Source: Candidatus Scybalocola faecigallinarum
Lineage (GTDB): Bacteria > Bacillota > Clostridia > Lachnospirales > Lachnospiraceae
Reading direction: 5' to 3'
DNA: 64,000 nucleotides
Assembly: GCA_018711005.1 (NCBI GenBank)
Contig: DVIT01000062.1
Span: 44,694 to 108,693 of the forward strand
A program made the position numbers and the translations under genes. Shown here piece after piece: positions 25,677 to 34,510 of this stretch. Numbering within the stretch: the first letter of the stretch is position 1; each line of letters begins with the position of its first letter. Below the pieces are notes generated by a model, which made no database searches, was not told the origin of the DNA, and was given only the letters and a program-made list of their open reading frames with translations.

Positions 25677-26276
25677 ATGAGCATAAATATATCCAAATAA
25701 AAGCGAGAAGATTTGCTTGGTAAAATCAAAGTGATTCGTAGCTTTATCGTTGCTGCACCACAGGATGAGAACACAGGTAATCTGCTTTCCTATCTTTCCG
25801 ACCTTGAAAAAGATGTGAATGGTAAGAAATATGGTCTTGTATTTGAGGAACACTGTGAGAAAATTGACGAGGTGCTGGATACTCATACACCCGTGCTCAC
25901 AGAGGAAAAAGACCTATTCATTGACAACGGTGGACAGATGAATTTTCTTATTGAGGGAGACAATCTTGCATCGTTGCAGTTGCTTGAAAAGACACACAAT
26001 GGCAAAATTGACCTTGCTTATGTTTCCAATGTTGCCCAACGGCGATTATTGTCACGATCAGGTCAGCAAGAGCGTGCTGATAGCCTGACAGTTCGATACA
26101 TTGCAGGTTTTAGTGATATTCCGGATAAAGAATTGCGTACCTTTCCCTTATTCCCTGCTGAAACAAAGGGTAAAGATGTCGATTACGACCGTATTGTTAC
26201 GGAAATTAAATTTAACGAAAAAATTGAAAATCTCAGTGATGCCCAGAAAAGTAGTATTTTAAAATTTATTTTTTAA
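25677..26276 (+). pseudogene. type III restriction-modification methyltransferase (Mod) remnant
   Basis: The ATG at 25677 opens MSINISK, then a TAA, after which the frame continues as KREDLLGKIKVIRSF, KKYGLVFEEHCEKIDEVLDT and NFLIEGDNLASLQLLEKTH, the N-terminus of type III Mod proteins. Instead of the expected catalytic DPPYNTG, the frame runs from KIDLAY into about 80 residues that I cannot place (TVRYIAGFSDIPDKELRTFP), followed by a stop. So there is one nonsense codon and one deletion that removes the AdoMet site and the specificity region. No res gene follows. Confidence 0.7.
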
Positions 26277-26316
26277 AATTACATGAGTTTTGAGAACTTT
26301 TCACAATGTGTATTTA

Positions 26317-26366
26317 AACTTAACAGAATGGCGGCAAGGATTTCTTCCTGCCGCCGTTCTAAGTTA
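26317..26366. other. long imperfect hairpin at the island's right edge
   Basis: GGCGGCAAGGA pairs with TTCCTGCCGCC, extended by AACTTA/AAGTT arms. No T run follows. A palindrome CCGTGATTCACGG lies about 15 bases further on. Confidence 0.4.
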
Positions 26367-26459
26367 GTTGTAAATTATACCGTGATTCACGGTTTCTGTT
26401 GCTCTGCTTTGGATGTTATTCATTCGTACAATCCACTTCATTTTTTTATGAGCAGCGCT

Positions 26460-27152
26460 TTACAGCCATCCGGAAGCCGTAGATGACCACAGCACAGTCA
26501 TCAGTCCGGAGATTACAATGGCAAGGCCGCTCATGGCACCTTCAACTTCGCCCAGTTCAATGGCTTTGGAGGTTCCTACAGCATGGGAGGCGGTTCCAAT
26601 GGCCAGGCCTTTGGCAACCGGATCAGTAATATGGAACAGACGGCAAATGCCTACAGCGGCAGCCCCGCCGAAAAGTCCGGTGATCATAATAGCAGCAATC
26701 GTAATGGCTGTCAGCCCGCCCATTTCCTCAGACAGACCGATCCCAATGGCGGTCGTTACTGATTTTGGCAGGAGTGAGTGATAGATCTGGCTGTCAAAAC
26801 GAAACAGCAGGGAAAATCCAAAGACCAGGGCAATGGATGAAAAACTGCCGCACAGAACGCTGATAATAATGGCTGCCACATTTTTCTTCAGTACCTGGAT
26901 TTGCCGGTAAAGGGGAACAGCATAGCATATGGTAGCGGGGGTGAGTAAAAGGCTTAAAAGGCTGGCTCCCGTTTCGTAAGTTTCGTATCCAATATCACAC
27001 ACAAGCAGGATTACAATAATAATGGCGCTGGCAACAAGGATGGGATTTAAAAAGGAAATTTTGGTTTTCTGGGAAATTTTGTGGGCGATCCAGTAAATAA
27101 ACAGTGTCAGTGCCAGTCCAAAATAAGAGGATGTTTCCAGGATTTCATTCAT
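26460..27152 (-). CDS. lrgB: LrgB-family membrane protein
   Basis: 230-residue integral membrane protein of the LrgB/CidB family, partner of LrgA in control of autolysis or in pyruvate/carboxylate movement. Typical segments are ATICYAVPLYRQIQ, PKSVTTAIGIGLSEEMGG, TGLFGGAAAVGICRLF and GTASHAVGTSKAIELGE. The start is the ATG at 27152, preceded by AGGAGGG eight bases upstream on this strand; it overlaps the end of lrgA by eight bases, indicating translational coupling. Confidence 0.93.
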   Translation of the reverse strand: MNEILETSSYFGLALTLFIYWIAHKISQKTKISFLNPILVASAIIIVILLVCDIGYETYETGASLLSLLLTPATICYAVPLYRQIQVLKKNVAAIIISVLCGSFSSIALVFGFSLLFRFDSQIYHSLLPKSVTTAIGIGLSEEMGGLTAITIAAIMITGLFGGAAAVGICRLFHITDPVAKGLAIGTASHAVGTSKAIELGEVEGAMSGLAIVISGLMTVLWSSTASGWL

Positions 27153-27588
27153 GATGGCAACCCTCCTTTTGAGGCTCAGCAGCATCCTGGCAGGATGGGC
27201 CGGAAATATCCGTGTTTATCCCATGGATGTCCTGATTTTTTGAACGCTGAATTTTCATGATCAGCTGGGTAATGGATCCGGTGATTCCCATAACGGCCAT
27301 GGTGGAAAGAATACAGGTTACCAGAAGGCCGACCACGTTGTCTTTCAGTACACCCCAGTAATTCATCAGATTAACGGTAGAAGGAACAAATAAAATGGGC
27401 ATAATAGCCAGAAAAAAGTCTGCAGCATGTTCCACCTGATCCAGGCGTATGATTTTGGTACATAAAGCAATAAATAAAATAACAAGGCCGTAAATGCTGG
27501 CCGGAATCGGCAGGGGCAGCAAAAGATTCAGCAGTTCGCCGATGGCTGTGATCATGCCGATGATCGTAAACTGGAATAAATACTTCAT
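27145..27588 (-). CDS. lrgA: CidA/LrgA-family holin-like protein
   Basis: 147-residue protein with four membrane segments, the holin-like partner of LrgB. PIPASIYGLVILFIALCTK and HAADFFLAIMPILFVPSTVNLM are the family signature. The start at 27588 follows AGGGAG; earlier in-frame ATGs lie within the promoter/palindrome region and are rejected. First gene of the lrgAB operon. It has a somewhat longer charged C-terminal tail than usual (RSKNQDIHGINTD onwards). Confidence 0.92.
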   Translation of the reverse strand: MKYLFQFTIIGMITAIGELLNLLLPLPIPASIYGLVILFIALCTKIIRLDQVEHAADFFLAIMPILFVPSTVNLMNYWGVLKDNVVGLLVTCILSTMAVMGITGSITQLIMKIQRSKNQDIHGINTDISGPSCQDAAEPQKEGCHHE

Positions 27589-27650
27589 AATCAACTCCCT
27601 TTTCATATACAGTATGGTACAAATCCTAATGTCATATTTGGTGTTTTTCT

Positions 27651-27704
27651 GGTCAAGTAGATGTACTTTTTTCATGCAAGCATGAAAAACACATCTATTT
27701 GACC
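27651..27704. promoter_or_regulatory. ~25-bp near-perfect palindrome in the lrgAB leader
   Basis: The arms start GGTCAAGTAGATGT (27651) and end ACATCTATTTGACC (27704) and meet at CATGCAAGCATG. They pair over about 25 bp with one mismatch and a small bulge. The palindrome lies just downstream of the predicted lrgAB start site. It may be an operator or an RNA hairpin. Confidence 0.6.
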
Positions 27705-27717
27705 CTGGTGTCATCAT

Positions 27718-27747
27718 ATTATATAACTGTCCTAAATAAAATGTAAA
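27718..27747 (-). promoter_or_regulatory. lrgAB promoter
   Basis: Minus strand: TTTACA (27747-27742), 18-bp spacer, TATAAT (27723-27718). Confidence 0.6.
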
Positions 27748-27877
27748 TAGTCAACCCCGCAAAACAATGTATTTTTTTTGTACAATTAAGGAAGCCTTCC
27801 GGAATCCGGACGGCTTTAGGCGATGTTTTGTATATGTGCAGGATCGGGGCTGCTTTTGAAGAAAGAATGATTGGAAG

Positions 27878-29179
27878 GTGGCAGTTATTGTAAAGATTGT
27901 TGTCGCAGGAGGCGGATTTGCCGGATGCGCAGCCGCACTTCAGGCCGCGCGTATGGGAGCCAGTGTTGTTTTGGCTGAGCGGACAGATATGCTGTGCGGT
28001 ACCGGCGCTGTGGGCGGAATCATGAGGAATAATGGAAGATACACAGCAGCAGAGGAAATGACAGCCATGGGCGGCGGTCAGTTGTTTTCACTGATTGACA
28101 GGCATTGCCGGCATAAAAATATAGACTTTCCGGGCCATAAACACGCCAGCTTATTTGATGTAGCCCGGGTACCGGCAAAAACAGAGCAGTATTTGGAGGA
28201 TGCCGGCGTAAAAATTTCCCTTATGAGCAGGATTACCGCAGCATTTCATTTGTGGAAGGAGAGCAGCAGCGGCAAATATCGTCTCATGTCTGTAAAAGAC
28301 AGCCGGGGCAATATACTTGAGGCGGACGCATTTGTGGATGCCACAGGAAGCGCCGGCCCGGGTTCTATTTGTCGGAAATATGGCAATGGCTGTGCATCCT
28401 GCATCATGCGCTGTCCTACTTTTGGGGGCCGGCAAAGCTTGTGCGCATTGTGCGGGATCGATGAGTTTGGGGCTGTGCGGGATGGACAGATTGGGGCAAT
28501 GAGCGGTTCCTGCAAGCTGATGAAAGATTCTTTATCCGAAGAATTATCCCGGCAGCTGGCACAAAACGGCGTTGCTGTTGTGAAAATCCCGCAATCCCTG
28601 ATGGAAGATCACCGGGATATGAAGGCGTGCCAGCAATATGCATTGCCCGAATATGCTGCAAACATCGTTTTACTGGATACAGGACACGCCAAGATGATGA
28701 CGCCTTATTTTCCATTGCAGAAGCTGAGAAAAATACCGGGCCTGGAAAATGCCCGGTACGAAGATCCTTATAGCGGCGGTACAGGCAATTCGATCCGGCT
28801 GACCGCCTGTGTCCGCCGGGCAGATACAATGCTTGTGGATGGCATGGAAAACCTGTTTTGTGCAGGGGAAAAGTCCGGCATTTTTGTAGGGCATACGGAA
28901 GCCATTGTCACCGGGGTGCTGGCCGGATATAATGCAGTGCGCTGCGCCAGAGGGGAGGCTCTGGCAGTGCTTCCGGAAGAAACAGCCTGCGGGGATGCCA
29001 TACATTGGGTTGGGGAGCAGATGAAAACACCGGAGGGCCGAAGTTATAAATATACCTTTTCCGGGTCTGTGCTTTTTGAGCGGATGAAAGCCCTGGGGCT
29101 TTATACTGCAGATTTAAAGGAGATCCGCCGGCGGGTAGAAAAATGCGGGGCTGCGGATCTTTTCCAAAAGGATGCGTAG
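27878..29179 (+). CDS. FAD-dependent oxidoreductase with cysteine motifs (MnmG/TrmFO-like fold)
   Basis: 433-residue flavoprotein. An N-terminal dinucleotide-binding motif VVAGGGFAGCAAALQAARMG and a C-terminal FAD segment FCAGEKSGIFVGHTEAIVTG resemble the GidA/TrmFO branch. A central cysteine-rich loop (CASCIMRCPTFGG, CALCG; about residues 170-190) could hold a metal cluster or redox disulfides. Catalytic role and substrate are unknown. The start is uncertain: GTG at 27878 overlaps the only ribosome site (GGAAGGTGG), whereas an ATT at 27887 is well spaced and gives the usual short N-terminus. Confidence 0.7.
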   Translation: MAVIVKIVVAGGGFAGCAAALQAARMGASVVLAERTDMLCGTGAVGGIMRNNGRYTAAEEMTAMGGGQLFSLIDRHCRHKNIDFPGHKHASLFDVARVPAKTEQYLEDAGVKISLMSRITAAFHLWKESSSGKYRLMSVKDSRGNILEADAFVDATGSAGPGSICRKYGNGCASCIMRCPTFGGRQSLCALCGIDEFGAVRDGQIGAMSGSCKLMKDSLSEELSRQLAQNGVAVVKIPQSLMEDHRDMKACQQYALPEYAANIVLLDTGHAKMMTPYFPLQKLRKIPGLENARYEDPYSGGTGNSIRLTACVRRADTMLVDGMENLFCAGEKSGIFVGHTEAIVTGVLAGYNAVRCARGEALAVLPEETACGDAIHWVGEQMKTPEGRSYKYTFSGSVLFERMKALGLYTADLKEIRRRVEKCGAADLFQKDA

Positions 29180-29242
29180 CTTGCGGACCGGGAAAACACC
29201 GCCGGGGCTGTGCTTCTTTTGTGTGTACACATTCTTTTCATG

Positions 29243-29279
29243 AAAAAAATAAGCGCATGGACCAATGCCCATGCGCTTA
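29243..29279 (-). terminator. intrinsic terminator of the MATE gene
   Basis: AAGCGCATGG/CCATGCGCTT stem (29251-29278), followed on the minus strand by seven T (29249-29243). The plus-strand FAD gene converges on it. Confidence 0.75.
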
Positions 29280-29291
29280 ACACTTTTACAA

Positions 29292-30617
29292 TCACTTTAG
29301 TTTTTTACAGCAGTAGAAAAATGCCGGAATAAGGAAAATATCGGCAAAGATCCATGCCAGCGGGTGTGCCATGCAGATACCGGTGAAGCCGAACCACTGA
29401 GCAAGGCATAAACCTGCAAAGGTACGGGCAGCCATTTCCATAACACCGGCAGTGATTGCCAGGCCGGAAAAGCCCATACCCTGGATGGTAAATCGCACTG
29501 TGTTGACCAGGGTCAGGAGGAAGTATCCTCCGCAGCAGAACATAAGGAACTGGTAGGAGTAATCGATGATCTGCTGCTGAGAATTGTCCAGGAAAATCAG
29601 GGAAAGATCCCGTCCGGCAAAAATCATGACAACAAGCATAACTGCAGAAACAATAAAACCGCAGACTGAGGAAGCGATCAGTCCCTGCTTAACACGATCC
29701 ATTTTTCCTGCGCCTACATTCTGGCCGCTGTAGGGAGCCATAGTCTGGCCCAGGGCGTCGATGGGGCAGGAAACAAAGGAATTTATCCGCTGGGCCGCAG
29801 TAACACCGGCCACAACAGCAGTTCCCAGACTGTTGACAGCTGCCTGGATCACTAACGTTCCGATGGCTGTAATGGAATACTGAAGTCCCATGGGGATACC
29901 CATTTTACACAAAATTTTGGCATGATGGGAACGCATGCGCCAGTCGTCTGGCTGCATTTTCAGGATAGGAAATTTTTTCTTCATATAAAACAGGCAGATG
30001 ATCCCGGAAATGGCCTGGGAAATCACTGTGGCCAGGGCCGGGCCTTCTACGTTCATATGGAAAAGCTGAATAAAAACAATGTCCAGCACAATGTTAATAA
30101 GGGAGGCCAGAGCAAGGAAAATAACCGGTGTTTTGCTGTCTCCCAAAGACCGGATGATGGCGGCCAGTATATTATATAAGAAAGTAAATGGAATCCCAAG
30201 GAAGATGATCAGTATATATACATAAGCATATTCAAATATATCTTCCGGTGTGTTCATCATATGTAATATAGGACGGCAGGCCAGCGCTGTGGCAATGGTC
30301 AGGACTGCGGAAAAAATAATGCACAGCCATGTGCTGCATGCCACGTAACGGCGAAGATCCCTCTCATTCTTTGCGCCGAACATTTGGGCTACAGGCAATG
30401 CAAATCCGTTGCACACGCCTGTACAGAAGCCGATGACCATAAAATTTAAGGAGGATGTGGAGCCTACGCCGGCCAGCGGATTGACGCCAAGAAACTGACC
30501 GACAATGACAGTGTCCACCATACTGTAAAATTGCTGGAATAAAATTCCCAAAAACATTGGGATCGCAAAGCTGATGATCAGTTTCAGCGGCGATCCCTGA
30601 GTCATATCTTTAACCAT
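29292..30617 (-). CDS. MATE family efflux transporter (second)
   Basis: About 441 residues with twelve membrane segments. N-terminal marks are ISFAIPMFLGILFQQFYSMV and DTVIVGQFLG; the C-terminal half repeats the pattern. The ATG at 30617 is preferred because AGGTG lies seven bases upstream; the ATG at 30623 is too close to it. It is divergent from the AraC-type regulator at 30811, which may control it. Substrate unknown. Confidence 0.9.
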   Translation of the reverse strand: MVKDMTQGSPLKLIISFAIPMFLGILFQQFYSMVDTVIVGQFLGVNPLAGVGSTSSLNFMVIGFCTGVCNGFALPVAQMFGAKNERDLRRYVACSTWLCIIFSAVLTIATALACRPILHMMNTPEDIFEYAYVYILIIFLGIPFTFLYNILAAIIRSLGDSKTPVIFLALASLINIVLDIVFIQLFHMNVEGPALATVISQAISGIICLFYMKKKFPILKMQPDDWRMRSHHAKILCKMGIPMGLQYSITAIGTLVIQAAVNSLGTAVVAGVTAAQRINSFVSCPIDALGQTMAPYSGQNVGAGKMDRVKQGLIASSVCGFIVSAVMLVVMIFAGRDLSLIFLDNSQQQIIDYSYQFLMFCCGGYFLLTLVNTVRFTIQGMGFSGLAITAGVMEMAARTFAGLCLAQWFGFTGICMAHPLAWIFADIFLIPAFFYCCKKLK

Positions 30618-30748
30618 AATCATTCACCTCGCCAAGATTTTAAGTTCAATGTTTTTTGCTGATGGCTTACATCCAGAAGCTGTCTGTTGTGTCTGTGTGA
30701 ACAGCGGCTCTGGATTTTCACTTGCAAAATCCTATCACATTGTTGAGG

Positions 30749-30777
30749 TTGCATCTATAACTATATGGAAGTATACT
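30749..30777 (+). promoter_or_regulatory. promoter of the AraC-type regulator
   Basis: TTGCAT (30749-30754), 17-bp spacer, TATACT (30772-30777). Confidence 0.6.
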
Positions 30778-30810
30778 ATAACAAAAACGACATTTTTGGG
30801 AGGATTGCCT

Positions 30811-31692
30811 GTGAAAAACAATGGGATCATAACAGAGAAAGGACAGGAGCTGAAAAAGCATGGCAGCGCAGCATTTCCGTGCGCTGCCTATGAAAGCCGG
30901 GGAGAGGCCATGGGATTTCCATGGCACTGGCATGAGGAATTTGAGCTTTCTGTAGTGGAAGAAGGATTTGTTGAGTTTTATACCGGACAGGAATGCTGTC
31001 GTCTGGGAGCCGGCGACGCCATACTTATTAATTCAGGAACGCTGCACAGCGTACCATCTCCCATATTGGGAGAAAGCAGGAAAAAGGATATTGTTTTTTC
31101 CGGAAAACTGATTTATGGAAGCTTTGACAGTATTTTCTGGGAAAAATATTTTCAGCCCATTATTTCATCCCAAAGGCTGCCGGCTTATGTATTTCACGGG
31201 GATGTGACCTGGGAAGCCAGGGTGGCGGGGCAGGCGCTGCTGGCCCATAAAGCCCTTTTAGGGCAGGCGTATGAACGGGAAATTTTTGTGAAAAAGGTAC
31301 TGACAGACATTTTCTATGAACTGATCCTTCACTGCCGGGATGCTGTGGATGAAAATGCTAAAAATATCCGTGACAACGAACGGATCAAAAAAATGCTGGG
31401 CTTTATTCATGAGCATTACAGGGAAAATATAACTGTAGCCATGATCGCGGATCATGGCAACGTATGTACCCGCGAATGCTTAAGATGCTTTCGGGAATTT
31501 ATCCACATGTCTCCCATCCAGTATGTGATCAGCTGCCGTCTGAACGATGCCTGCCGGATGCTGGGTTCCGGCGAGTATACGGTGACAGAAGTATGCGAGG
31601 CCTGCGGTTTTGAAAATCCCAGCTATTTTTCCAAAATGTTCCGCCGCCAGACCGGACTTACCCCCAGCGCCTACCGCAGGAAAAGGGCATAA
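30811..31692 (+). CDS. AraC family transcriptional regulator with N-terminal cupin
   Basis: 293 residues. The N-terminal cupin sensor domain (PWHWHEEFELSVVEEG, LGAGDAILINSGTLHSV) would bind a small molecule; the C-terminal part (about 190-290) has two helix-turn-helix motifs, ending with EVCEACGFENPSYFSKMFRR and TGLTPSAYRRKRA. The start is the GTG at 30811, seven bases after GGGAGG, rather than the far upstream ATG. It is divergent from a MATE exporter, a common regulator-target pairing. The DNA-reading first helix carries unusual cysteines (NVCTRECLRCFREF). Confidence 0.9.
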   Translation: MKNNGIITEKGQELKKHGSAAFPCAAYESRGEAMGFPWHWHEEFELSVVEEGFVEFYTGQECCRLGAGDAILINSGTLHSVPSPILGESRKKDIVFSGKLIYGSFDSIFWEKYFQPIISSQRLPAYVFHGDVTWEARVAGQALLAHKALLGQAYEREIFVKKVLTDIFYELILHCRDAVDENAKNIRDNERIKKMLGFIHEHYRENITVAMIADHGNVCTRECLRCFREFIHMSPIQYVISCRLNDACRMLGSGEYTVTEVCEACGFENPSYFSKMFRRQTGLTPSAYRRKRA

Positions 31693-31785
31693 GTCCTTAC
31701 GTGAGTAAACTTCCTCCGGTTCTTTGCCTGGCCGGATGCATGGCTGAACTGTTACCCGAAAAAACATAAGTTTTGATTTTGGGTA

Positions 31786-31815
31786 TTGACAGCCCTCTTT
31801 TTCCTGTGGTAGAGT
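31786..31815 (+). promoter_or_regulatory. promoter of the pfl transcript
   Basis: TTGACA (31786-31791), 18-bp spacer, TAGAGT (31810-31815); transcription would start close to the riboswitch 5' end. Confidence 0.6.
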
Positions 31816-31837
31816 AAATTCATCAATAACTGAAAAG

Positions 31838-31944
31838 AACTTTGAGGACTGACGGATAATTGTGGGTTACCACAGTGGATTCAAAGTTTCGCAACAGCCG
31901 ACCGTCTGGGCAGCATCGGAACCCCCGTTCCATGCTGCTCTTTT
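31838..31944 (+). ncRNA. ZTP riboswitch (pfl motif) with expression-platform terminator
   Basis: The P1 arms AACTTTGA (31838-31845) and TCAAAGTT (31881-31888) enclose GGACTGACGG and GTGGGTTACCAC, followed by the conserved 3' segment GCCGACCGTCTGGGCA. This matches the pfl/ZTP aptamer, which binds Z nucleotides (ZMP/ZTP) that accumulate when 10-formyl-THF is short. A terminator stem GCAGCATCGGAAC with GTTCCATGCTGC and a TCTTTT tail (to 31944) is the likely switch: ligand binding should favour read-through into pflB and raise formate supply. Confidence 0.85.
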
Positions 31945-31948
31945 GCTG

Positions 31949-32183
31949 TGACCACTTAATGAAGCCAAGCCGCAAGGCGCAGGCTGAATTTAGTGGGAAC
32001 GCACATCCCGAACCTTAGCGAGACGGCCAGAAGGGCCGTCGAGGTTAGTTGAGGGATGTTACCCGTAATGACCACTTAATGAAGCCAAGCCGCAAGGCGC
32101 AGGCTGAATTTAGTGGGAACGCACATCCCGAACCTTAGCGAGACGGCCAGAAGGGCCAGCGAGGTTAGTTGAGGGATGTTACC
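31949..32183 (+). repeat. two tandem ~120-bp structured direct repeats in the pflB leader
   Basis: Copy 1 starts at 31949 and copy 2 at 32069, period 120; they differ at essentially one spot (GT versus AG at 32038-32039 / 32158-32159). Each unit folds into two hairpins: CCACT...AGTGG enclosing GCC-AA-GCC-GCAA-GGC-GCA-GGC, and CATCCC...GGGATG enclosing AACCT/AGGTT and GACGGCC-AGAA-GGGCCGTC. Copy 2 loses two pairs at the base of the inner stem. The class is not recognised; it lies between the riboswitch terminator and the pflB ribosome site. Confidence 0.8.
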
Positions 32184-32250
32184 TGCGGAGAGCAGCTATA
32201 TGGAACCCGGGAGATCGGTGCCTTTTACAAAGCATGGGAGGAAATTCAAG

Positions 32251-34482
32251 ATGATGGAAAAAGCATGGAGAAATTTTAAAGAAGGCGCATGGATGGACGA
32301 GATCAATGTCCGCGATTTTATTCAGAAAAATTATACGCCTTACGAAGGGGACGAAAGTTTTCTTGCAAAAGCCACTGACCGAACCAACCGCCTGATGAAA
32401 AAGCTTAATAATCTCTTTATGATCGAACAGCAGATGGGTGGCGTTTTTGATGTGGATACAGACACGGTTATGTCCTTAGTCACTTATAAGCCGGGCTACC
32501 TGGATAAGGACGAGGAGATCATTGTGGGCCTTCAGACCGATAAGCCTTTAAAGAGAGGCGTAAATCCTTTCGGCGGCATGCGTATGACACGGGAGGCATG
32601 TAAGGCTTACGGCTATGAATTATCCGAAAAAGTAGAAAAAGAATTTACTTACCGCACCACACATAATGACGGTGTATTCCGGGCCTATACGGACGAGATC
32701 AAGGCTGCCCGTCACTGCGGCATCATTACCGGACTGCCGGACGCTTACGGCCGGGGCCGCATCATTGGCGATTACCGCCGTGTGGCTTTATATGGTGTGG
32801 ATACACTGATTCGTTTTAAAAAGGCAGATAAAGAACGTCTTGGCCATGAAGTAATGCTTCAGGACAATATCCGCCAGCTGGAAGAACTTTATCAGCAGAT
32901 CCATTTCCTGGAGCTGTTAAAGGAAATGGCTAAAATGTATGGCTATGATATTTCCAGACCTGCCGAAAATGCCAGAGAAGCTGTCCAGTGGCTGTATTTT
33001 GGCTACCTTGGCGCCATTAAAGAGCAAAACGGCGCTGCCATGAGCCTTGGACGTACAAGCACTTTCCTGGATATTTACTTTGAACGGGATCTGGCCGAAG
33101 GTGTTTTAACAGAAAGCCAGGCTCAGGAAATTTTTGACGACTTTGTAATGAAGCTGCGTATGGCCCGTCATTTAAGAACACCGGATTACAATGAATTATT
33201 CGGCGGCGATCCCATGTGGATCACCGAATCCATCGGCGGCACCGGCGAAGATGGCCGTACATTAGTGACAAAAAGCTCTTACCGTATTTTAAATACATTA
33301 TATAATCTTGGGCCAAGTGCAGAGCCTAACCTGACGGTTTTATGGTCGGAGCAGCTGCCGGAAAACTTTAAGCGTTTTGCTGCAAAGGTTTCCTGTGATA
33401 CAGATGCTATCCAGTATGAAAATGACGACATTATGCGCCCGAAATTCGGGGATGATTATGCCATTGCCTGCTGCGTATCCGCAATGCGTGTGGGCAAGGA
33501 CATGCAGTTCTTTGGCGCCCGGGCAAATCTGGCAAAACTGCTGATGATGAGCTTAAACGGCGGAAGGGATGAAAAGAGCGGCATGCAGGTGGCTCCGGCT
33601 CATGAGCCTTACCAGGGCGAATATCTGGAATATGACAAGGTGCTGGAGCTGATGGATATTTACCGTCCGTGGCTGGCAAAAACTTATGTAAGCGCCATGA
33701 ACATTATCCACTATATGCATGATAAATATGCTTATGAAAAGACCCAGATGGCCCTTCATGATACCGATGTACACCGTTTTATGGCTTTTGGTATTGCCGG
33801 AATGAGCGTACTGGCCGATTCACTGTCTGCCATCAAATATGCCAAAGTCCGGGTGATCCGTGATGAAACCGGACTGATCAAAGACTTTGAAACTACCGGG
33901 GAATTTCCGGCATTTGGAAATGATGATGACCGGGTAGACAGTATTGCTGCCGAGCAGGTACGTCTGTTCTTTGAAGAACTGAAAAAGAATCCTACTTATA
34001 GAAATGCAGAGCATACCCTGTCCATCCTGACCATTACATCCAATGTAATGTACGGCAAAAAGACCGGAAACACACCGGACGGACGTAAAGCTGGCGAGCC
34101 TTTTGCACCGGGAGCCAACCCTATGCACAACCGGGAGAAAAACGGCGCCCTGGCATCCTTAAACTCTGTTGCCAAGCTTTCCTATGATGTGTGCAAGGAT
34201 GGTATTTCCAATACCTTCTCTATTGTGCCACAGGCCCTTGGAAAAACCGAAGAAGAACGGTTAAATAACCTTGTGGCTATCCTTAGCGGATATTTTGCCC
34301 AGAAGGCTCACCATATTAATGTCAATGTATTAAACCGGGAGACATTGATCGATGCTTACGAGAATCCGGAAAAATACCCCAACCTGACCATCCGTGTTTC
34401 CGGTTATGCGGTGAACTTCCACAAGCTGTCCAGAGAACAGCAAAGAGAAGTGATCCAGAGAACCTTCCACGAGGCGATGTAA
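32251..34482 (+). CDS. pflB: formate acetyltransferase (pyruvate formate-lyase)
   Basis: Glycyl-radical enzyme that converts pyruvate and CoA to acetyl-CoA and formate under anaerobiosis. 743 residues. The active-site cysteine pair Cys407-Cys408 lies in AIACCVSAM, and the radical glycine, Gly718, in RVSGYAVNF near the C-terminus. The start at 32251 follows GGGAGG by nine bases; a longer in-frame ATG at 32176 lies inside the tandem repeat and is rejected. It is preceded by a ZTP riboswitch and followed by its activase 28 bases later. Confidence 0.97.
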   Translation: MMEKAWRNFKEGAWMDEINVRDFIQKNYTPYEGDESFLAKATDRTNRLMKKLNNLFMIEQQMGGVFDVDTDTVMSLVTYKPGYLDKDEEIIVGLQTDKPLKRGVNPFGGMRMTREACKAYGYELSEKVEKEFTYRTTHNDGVFRAYTDEIKAARHCGIITGLPDAYGRGRIIGDYRRVALYGVDTLIRFKKADKERLGHEVMLQDNIRQLEELYQQIHFLELLKEMAKMYGYDISRPAENAREAVQWLYFGYLGAIKEQNGAAMSLGRTSTFLDIYFERDLAEGVLTESQAQEIFDDFVMKLRMARHLRTPDYNELFGGDPMWITESIGGTGEDGRTLVTKSSYRILNTLYNLGPSAEPNLTVLWSEQLPENFKRFAAKVSCDTDAIQYENDDIMRPKFGDDYAIACCVSAMRVGKDMQFFGARANLAKLLMMSLNGGRDEKSGMQVAPAHEPYQGEYLEYDKVLELMDIYRPWLAKTYVSAMNIIHYMHDKYAYEKTQMALHDTDVHRFMAFGIAGMSVLADSLSAIKYAKVRVIRDETGLIKDFETTGEFPAFGNDDDRVDSIAAEQVRLFFEELKKNPTYRNAEHTLSILTITSNVMYGKKTGNTPDGRKAGEPFAPGANPMHNREKNGALASLNSVAKLSYDVCKDGISNTFSIVPQALGKTEEERLNNLVAILSGYFAQKAHHINVNVLNRETLIDAYENPEKYPNLTIRVSGYAVNFHKLSREQQREVIQRTFHEAM

Positions 34483-34510
34483 AGGGCCGCAGGCTTAAGG
34501 TGAGGAATAT

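Noticed and set aside
31949..32183. Tandem repeat as a CRISPR array
   Set aside because: Only two units of 120 bp with no spacers; repeat length and internal folding do not fit CRISPR.
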